DNA of 64,000 bases. Source: Climacium dendroides. Its lineage: Eukaryota > Streptophyta > Bryopsida > Hypnales > Climaciaceae. Below are positions 59,755-64,000 of this stretch, piece by piece (position 1 is the first letter of the stretch; each line of letters begins with the position of its first letter). The notes beneath the pieces were generated by a model. It was not told where the DNA came from. It was given only the letters and a program-made list of their open reading frames with translations, and ran no database searches. The stretch is taken from positions 32,863,213 through 32,927,212 of the forward strand of contig OX467084.1 in the NCBI GenBank assembly GCA_950106755.1, read 5' to 3'. Position numbers and translations under genes: made by a program.

Positions 59755-60190
59755 TATTGCAAAAGTTAGGTCAAATTTAGCCAAAGTCAAATCAAATTGA
59801 ATTAAATTGCTCAAATTAGGTTAAACTATTGAAATTAGATTCAATTGCTCAAAATTTGTCTCAATTTACTTTAATGAATCTCAAAAAATGCTCAAGTTAT
59901 TCAAATTAGGCTCTAATTAGGTTAAGTTATTCAAATTAGGGTTTGATGCATTGATGAAATTTGACTCAAATTGCTCAATTGAAGTTCAAATGAAGATCAA
60001 ATTTTTGAAATCAAGTTTGAAATAGGTCAAATTGTTCAAATAATGTTCAAATTACTCAAATTAGGTTCAAATTAGATCAAACTATTGAAATTAGGTTAGA
60101 TTGCATTATTAAAATTTGACTCAAATTGCTTAGATTAGGCTCTAAACAGGCCAAACTATTAGATTAAGACTCAAATTACACTCAAATTAT
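59755..60190. repeat. Degenerate minisatellite-like tract
   Basis: Many imperfect iterations of words such as 'caaattaggtt', 'aaactattgaaatta', 'ttgctcaaa' and 'ttcaaattagg' over about 430 bases, without one fixed period. Non-coding, AT-rich. Confidence 0.65.
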
Positions 60191-60628
60191 TCAAACAAAG
60201 CTCAATTTTCAAACTGCTAATTTATATTTGAAATCAAATTTGTTTAAAGTGAATGTAAAGAAAATTGTGTATCTTGGAGGCAATCTTAAACTCAATTGAA
60301 TACTTGTACACCAACACTTGATAAAGTTCTTGTCTTTCAAACAATGGTGACCAAAATAAAAAAATTGAAATAATAAATTTGCAAATTTCAAAGAATTTGT
60401 GAATACATGAATTGTTGTGGAATCTAAAATTGCTTCAATTTAACAAATTTCTCAAATCATTTGATAATAAATAGCATTAGAACATTGAAATCATGAAAGT
60501 TCAAATCTCACAAAGTCACGAAATTGAAGAAGTGAAATGAAGTTTGAAGCAAAAAAAAACAATCAAAATGTCACCTCTTTAATGTCACTATCAACCCTCT
60601 CTAATATCACCTCTTTTCGACAACCATT

Positions 60629-60883
60629 TTTCTGTAATATCACAGATTTTGTGTATGTGATATTACAGAGGTCATTATATTTCTGTAATATCACAGATTT
60701 TGTGTATGTGATATTACAGAGGTCATTATATTTCTGTAATATCACAGATTTTGTGTATGTGATATTACAGAGGTCATTATATTTCTGTAATATCACAGAT
60801 TTTGTGTATGTGATATTACAGAGGTCATTATATTTCTGTAATATCACAGAGTTTACAGATGTGACATTACAAAGGTCACTGTG
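60629..60883. repeat. Five-copy array of a 51-base hairpin unit
   Basis: Units start at 60629, 60680, 60731, 60782 and 60833; the first four are practically identical, the fifth diverged. Each unit contains 13-base arms CTGTAATATCACA and TGTGATATTACAG around an 11-base spacer, followed by 'aggtcattata'. Because 51 is a multiple of three and some frames lack stops, both strands show long ORFs (17-residue repeats); these are artefacts of the array. The flanks (60,570-60,615) carry diverged 'taatgtcacct' words, suggesting older copies. Confidence 0.97.
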
Positions 60884-60922
60884 ATTTTAGTAGTATGATG
60901 ATAGTATGAATGTCTTTTCTTA

Positions 60923-61161
60923 GGCCATAGAGGATTGACTCCCTTATTGCCTTGTATTTTATCCCTGAAGAAAACATTAAATTTTTTTATTTGCCACTGA
61001 AGATAAAATTTGAAAATTTTGAATTCATATTATCTTGCAACCAAAGGCTCCAAATTAGCTAAGTGAGGTGGAAAAATGCAAAATTTACGTGGCACTAAAT
61101 AGGGGGCAATTTTTTCATTTATCCTTGATTGGAGCAATAAGGGGTTCAATTCTCCTTGGCC
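60923..61161. mobile_element. GGCC-ended MITE, copy 3
   Basis: The left end is GGCCATAGAGGATTGACTCC then CTTATTGCC; the right end inversely is GGCCAAGGAGAATTGAACCC then CTTATTGC. The outer 28 bases of both ends agree well. Same family as 45,994-46,251 and 51,924-52,152, all close to 0.24 kb. It lies about 40 bases right of the hairpin array. Confidence 0.75.
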
Positions 61162-61439
61162 CTTTCCTTGAGATTCTTTATTGATCATGGTTAATCAAGG
61201 TTCAAGTGTCCAAGCATTGAACATTGTTTTGTGTCAGGTAATGTGAAAGCAAAGGCTTTTTATATGAGTAACATAGTTCCTTCTCCTCTCCTAACATGCT
61301 ATCTATCAGAAATGGTTACCTTGCTTTTGCATTACCTAGTTCATTACCTATACTATGGTTAATTCATGTCATAGTTCATCCATTGTCCATCTTTGTTTCA
61401 CCGTGAACAATTTCATTCACACTAATCTGCCTTGTGTCG

Positions 61440-61630
61440 TTGCCACAATAAATACATTATAAAAAAAAATATTATTTTCTTACTCATAGAAACTTAAAAA
61501 TTCCATAACTTTTCCACCATAGGTCCAAACACAATAAAACAAAGCTTGTGCACCTCCTCACTGAGGGCTTTCCAATGGTACCAAGAACACCACTACATAA
61601 CAAATGAAACAAAACAAAACAAACAGCCTA
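61440..61630. repeat. Third copy of the 0.24-kb interspersed repeat
   Basis: Shares 'tgcacctcctc', 'gagggctttccaatggtacc', 'aacaaaacaaaacaaa' and flanking words with the tandem pair at 46,262-46,735. More diverged; non-coding. Confidence 0.7.
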
Positions 61631-61639
61631 ACTTAATGG

Positions 61640-62233
61640 ATGGATTACATCCATTGTTCATCCTTGTTTCATCCTAAACACATTCACTCATTCGACCCCC
61701 AGCAAGCAAAAGTCTAGATGGAGTCTCACGAAAAGGAGCTCCGTCCCCTTTAACTTGAGCTGAACTTAGATGATCACACGCCGAGATATTTTTCACAGAT
61801 TTCAAGATGACATTGCAGAAATTTCTTCACCTCCAATTCTCTCGCTGAAAAATCAGGCCCAAAGATTTGAAGGTTTGAAAGGAAGTTGACATTTGTTTTT
61901 GAATTTGAGAGATATTTGTTGGTATAGTGACCTGAACCTCAGGTAGGATTGAGGAAAGCCGCAAGCGTTAGAAGCTGGAGAGAATTGTTTCATTGAAGAT
62001 TTCGAAGGAATTTGACGGACAGGTTCTGAGGTTTAGAATAGTCGTCTGAGGGTTGGAAGAATCTTTGGTTTGTGTACTCTGTTTTAGTAGGGTGAGATTT
62101 CTTGTGAATCTTGAGTTGAATGGTGTCCTCGGGTTCGAAATTGAGCAGTATTCGAAGCTGAAGATGGAAACTCAGTGAAGGCGTCGCTGAAATTTTTGTG
62201 GATAATTTGTTGCCATTTTCATTCAATTTCGAA
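61640..62233 (+). promoter_or_regulatory. Upstream region and leader of the BASS gene
   Basis: GC content rises from about 61,680. No protein is recognisable. The sequence up to the ATG at 62,234 probably holds the promoter and 5' leader; an in-frame GTG-led extension (62,198) adds no ATG. Confidence 0.4.
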
Positions 62234-64000
62234 ATGGCAATGCAGTCTATGCAATTGGCGCACCATGTGCTACCTAGAGAGGTTTGGCGGAATTTCTCAG
62301 GTTCAGGTTTAGGCAAGAGAGCCGTCTTCCAGCGAAATTTTTCATTGAGCGAGTGTCGATTCTCTGAGAATGTTCTCGATTCGGTGACTGCGGGCTTTAG
62401 CACTCGAAGAGGAGATGAATCTCGAGTGGTCTTGAGTGGCCGGAGTGAGAAGCCTCGATATGTGGCATTGGCTCAGTTGCGGACTGTCGAATTGGAGCCT
62501 GTTCCCTTGAATGAGGTCAGTTCTGATTGTATATTTTCCCGCATACGGGCACGGGATTGTGTGAATGAAGGAATTTATTCTGCCGTGAGGATGACAGAAT
62601 TTTGTGCTTTTCTTTTTTGACAGTTTTTGCTGTTGTTGAGATCAGGGCACGACGACATGGCAAGACTGGATTGCATTTGCGACCAGCTTGTACCCTGTCT
62701 ACATGCTGCTGGGCGGACTGATCGCTTTCTGGAAACCTTCTGCATTCGCTTGGTTTGTGAAGCGAGGCCCGGATTCTTACAGTGCCGCATTGGGAATCAT
62801 CATGCTCGCTATGGGCTTTACCTTGGACATTAAAGATCTGTTTCGTGTCCTCACCGAACGACCTGTGGCAGTAAGCTTCTCATGTCATCGTCTCTCCTTT
62901 CCTACGATTCTAAACTTGCGAAGAGATTTTTTCAGGGTTGCATTTGCTTCTGTGTGGTTCTCTATTCAAATGGTCAAGCTTTTTCTCTGTTGCCCTAAGT
63001 TTTGTTGTCAGATATTGATCATTAGGAATGATTTTCCTGTCACTACTCTAGGTTATGTTTGGATTTGCGGCACAGTACACCATAATGCCGCTCCTCGGAG
63101 CGGCGTTGAGCCGAGGACTTGGACTTCCAGCAGAGCTTTCAGCGGGTCTTATACTTATGGCATGCTGTCCTGGAGGCACGGCATCTAATGTGGTATGCCT
63201 CCCTAAGCTTGAAGTTTATGATACTATTTTGGTGTTCTTGTGCAACTGACGCTCATAACATTCTTGAACTGCCTGAATACCCGTGGAATCAATGAACAAT
63301 GTGCCATGGAAAAAAACGTGGGTTCTTTTGTACACGATCTTGCGTACATGTTATGGTTCCAAAGGCGGGTGTGTCTCATGTTATATTTGATTTTCATGAT
63401 GCTTGTGCGGGAACTAGGTGACCTACATCGCCCGAGGAGATGTGCCACTCTCCATTATCATGACAATATGTACCACTTTTGCGGCAGTGTTTACCACCCC
63501 TCTGCTTACGAGTATTCTAGCGGGAGCTTACGTTCCTGTGGATGCTGTTAGAATGGGTCTGAGTACATTGCAGGTGCGGGTTGCATCCATTTTGATATTT
63601 AATAGTAACTCGGTAGCTGTGCTTATGATGTAGACCACTGAAGAAATCTATGCCAACTGGTTACATAGGTGGGAATGGCGATCTGTTTGTCAAGGGTGGT
63701 TGATCTTTGAAGGGACAGATCCTGCTTTCTTCCGTTTTCCTAATTGGATTCAATTACTGTAGAGTTAATAGCCGAAATGTTGCTGCAGGTGGTTCTGGCT
63801 CCAGTCATTACAGGCGCATGTCTGCAGACTTTCTTCCCTCAAATTGTAGCTGTGCTAACCCACTTTGCTCCATTGATCGCTGTTTTGGTCTCCTCGTTGC
63901 TCGCGAGCAGGTAATTTGCCAATAGTGATTTGCAATACTGAAATTCAGTGAGGTATCAATTGTTACGAATTAGGTTTCCATGCCTCCGAATTGATTGTTT
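62234..64000 (+). CDS. BASS-family (bile acid:sodium symporter-like) transporter, probably plastid; 3' end outside window
   Basis: Exons 62234-62515, 62646-62870, 63052-63192, 63418-63573 and 63789-63910, all phase 0 except the last, which ends in phase 2 at a GTAATT donor; the gene continues past the window. Plant BASS proteins sit in the chloroplast inner envelope and move organic anions, some with Na+ (BASS2 carries pyruvate). The first about 94 residues are Ser/Arg-rich with few acids near the start, like a transit peptide. Family blocks: LYPVYMLLGGLIAFWKPSAF, LGIIMLAMGFTLDIKDL, AQYTIMPLLGAALSRGLGL, AGLILMACCPGGTASNVV (the conserved CCPGGxASN motif), TYIARGDVPLSIIMTICTT, FTTPLLTSILAG, YVPVDAVRMGLSTLQVVLAP. 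The GGTASNVVT and RGDVPLS spelling favours the BASS1-like clade, but the subfamily and substrate are uncertain. Confidence 0.9.

Noticed and set aside
60537..60884. ORFs of 115 (plus) and 94 (minus) residues with 17-residue repeats
   Set aside because: They result from a 51-base repeat unit without stops; hairpin structure explains the conservation.
62198..62233. N-terminal extension of the BASS protein
   Set aside because: It begins at a GTG; the first ATG is at 62,234 and already gives a transit-peptide-like start.
1..64000. CRISPR arrays, bacterial operons, rRNA or tRNA genes
   Set aside because: None seen. Tandem arrays here lack spacer structure, and the spliced plant genes show this is eukaryotic nuclear DNA. 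A covariance-model search for tRNA or snoRNA was not possible.

Overview
The window is nuclear DNA of a land plant. It carries intron-rich, plant-type genes (COP9 signalosome subunit 3, a STE1/DWF7-type sterol C-5 desaturase, an ORMDL protein, a plastid-type BASS transporter). They sit in long, very AT-rich gaps filled with small inverted-repeat elements and decayed transposons. Short introns, low gene density and protein sequences that are clearly plant but divergent from flowering plants make a moss or other seed-free plant plausible. The sequence alone does not fix the species.

Layout. 1-7,300: repeats and small transposable elements (a CACTA MITE with target-site duplication, a 46-base mini-palindrome, a 0.94-kb TTAA element). 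7,355-12,918, minus: an 11-exon gene that I assembled from splice sites and phase. It encodes a 901-residue protein with two E2F-like winged helices behind an unfamiliar beta-rich N-terminal domain; this is the most unusual gene here. 12,919-17,100: its upstream region and AT-rich DNA with another TTAA element. 17,110-18,290, minus: an importin-beta pseudogene that kept introns. 19,900-24,810: hAT-like remnants, a TA microsatellite and TTAA/foldback elements. 25,360-26,673, minus: ORMDL. 30,517-34,574, minus: CSN3, 11 exons. 34,700-40,000: MITEs and tandem repeats. 40,058-42,150, minus: sterol C-5 desaturase, 3 exons. 42,440-47,700: TTAA, CATTAGG and GGCC elements. 47,700-50,500, plus: a decayed hAT transposase. 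51,500-61,630: more MITEs, a Helitron remnant with a 0.16-kb duplication, and an array of 51-base hairpin units. 62,234 to the window end, plus: a BASS-family transporter, open at the right edge.

The intact genes do not form a pathway. ORMDL (sphingolipid control) and the desaturase (sterols) both act in ER lipid metabolism; CSN3 works in cullin regulation; the winged-helix protein is presumably nuclear. A recurring theme is non-autonomous elements bounded by TTAA and beginning CCC/CCT. At least five sequence-distinct families or candidates occur here, which is the pattern expected of piggyBac-type transposition.
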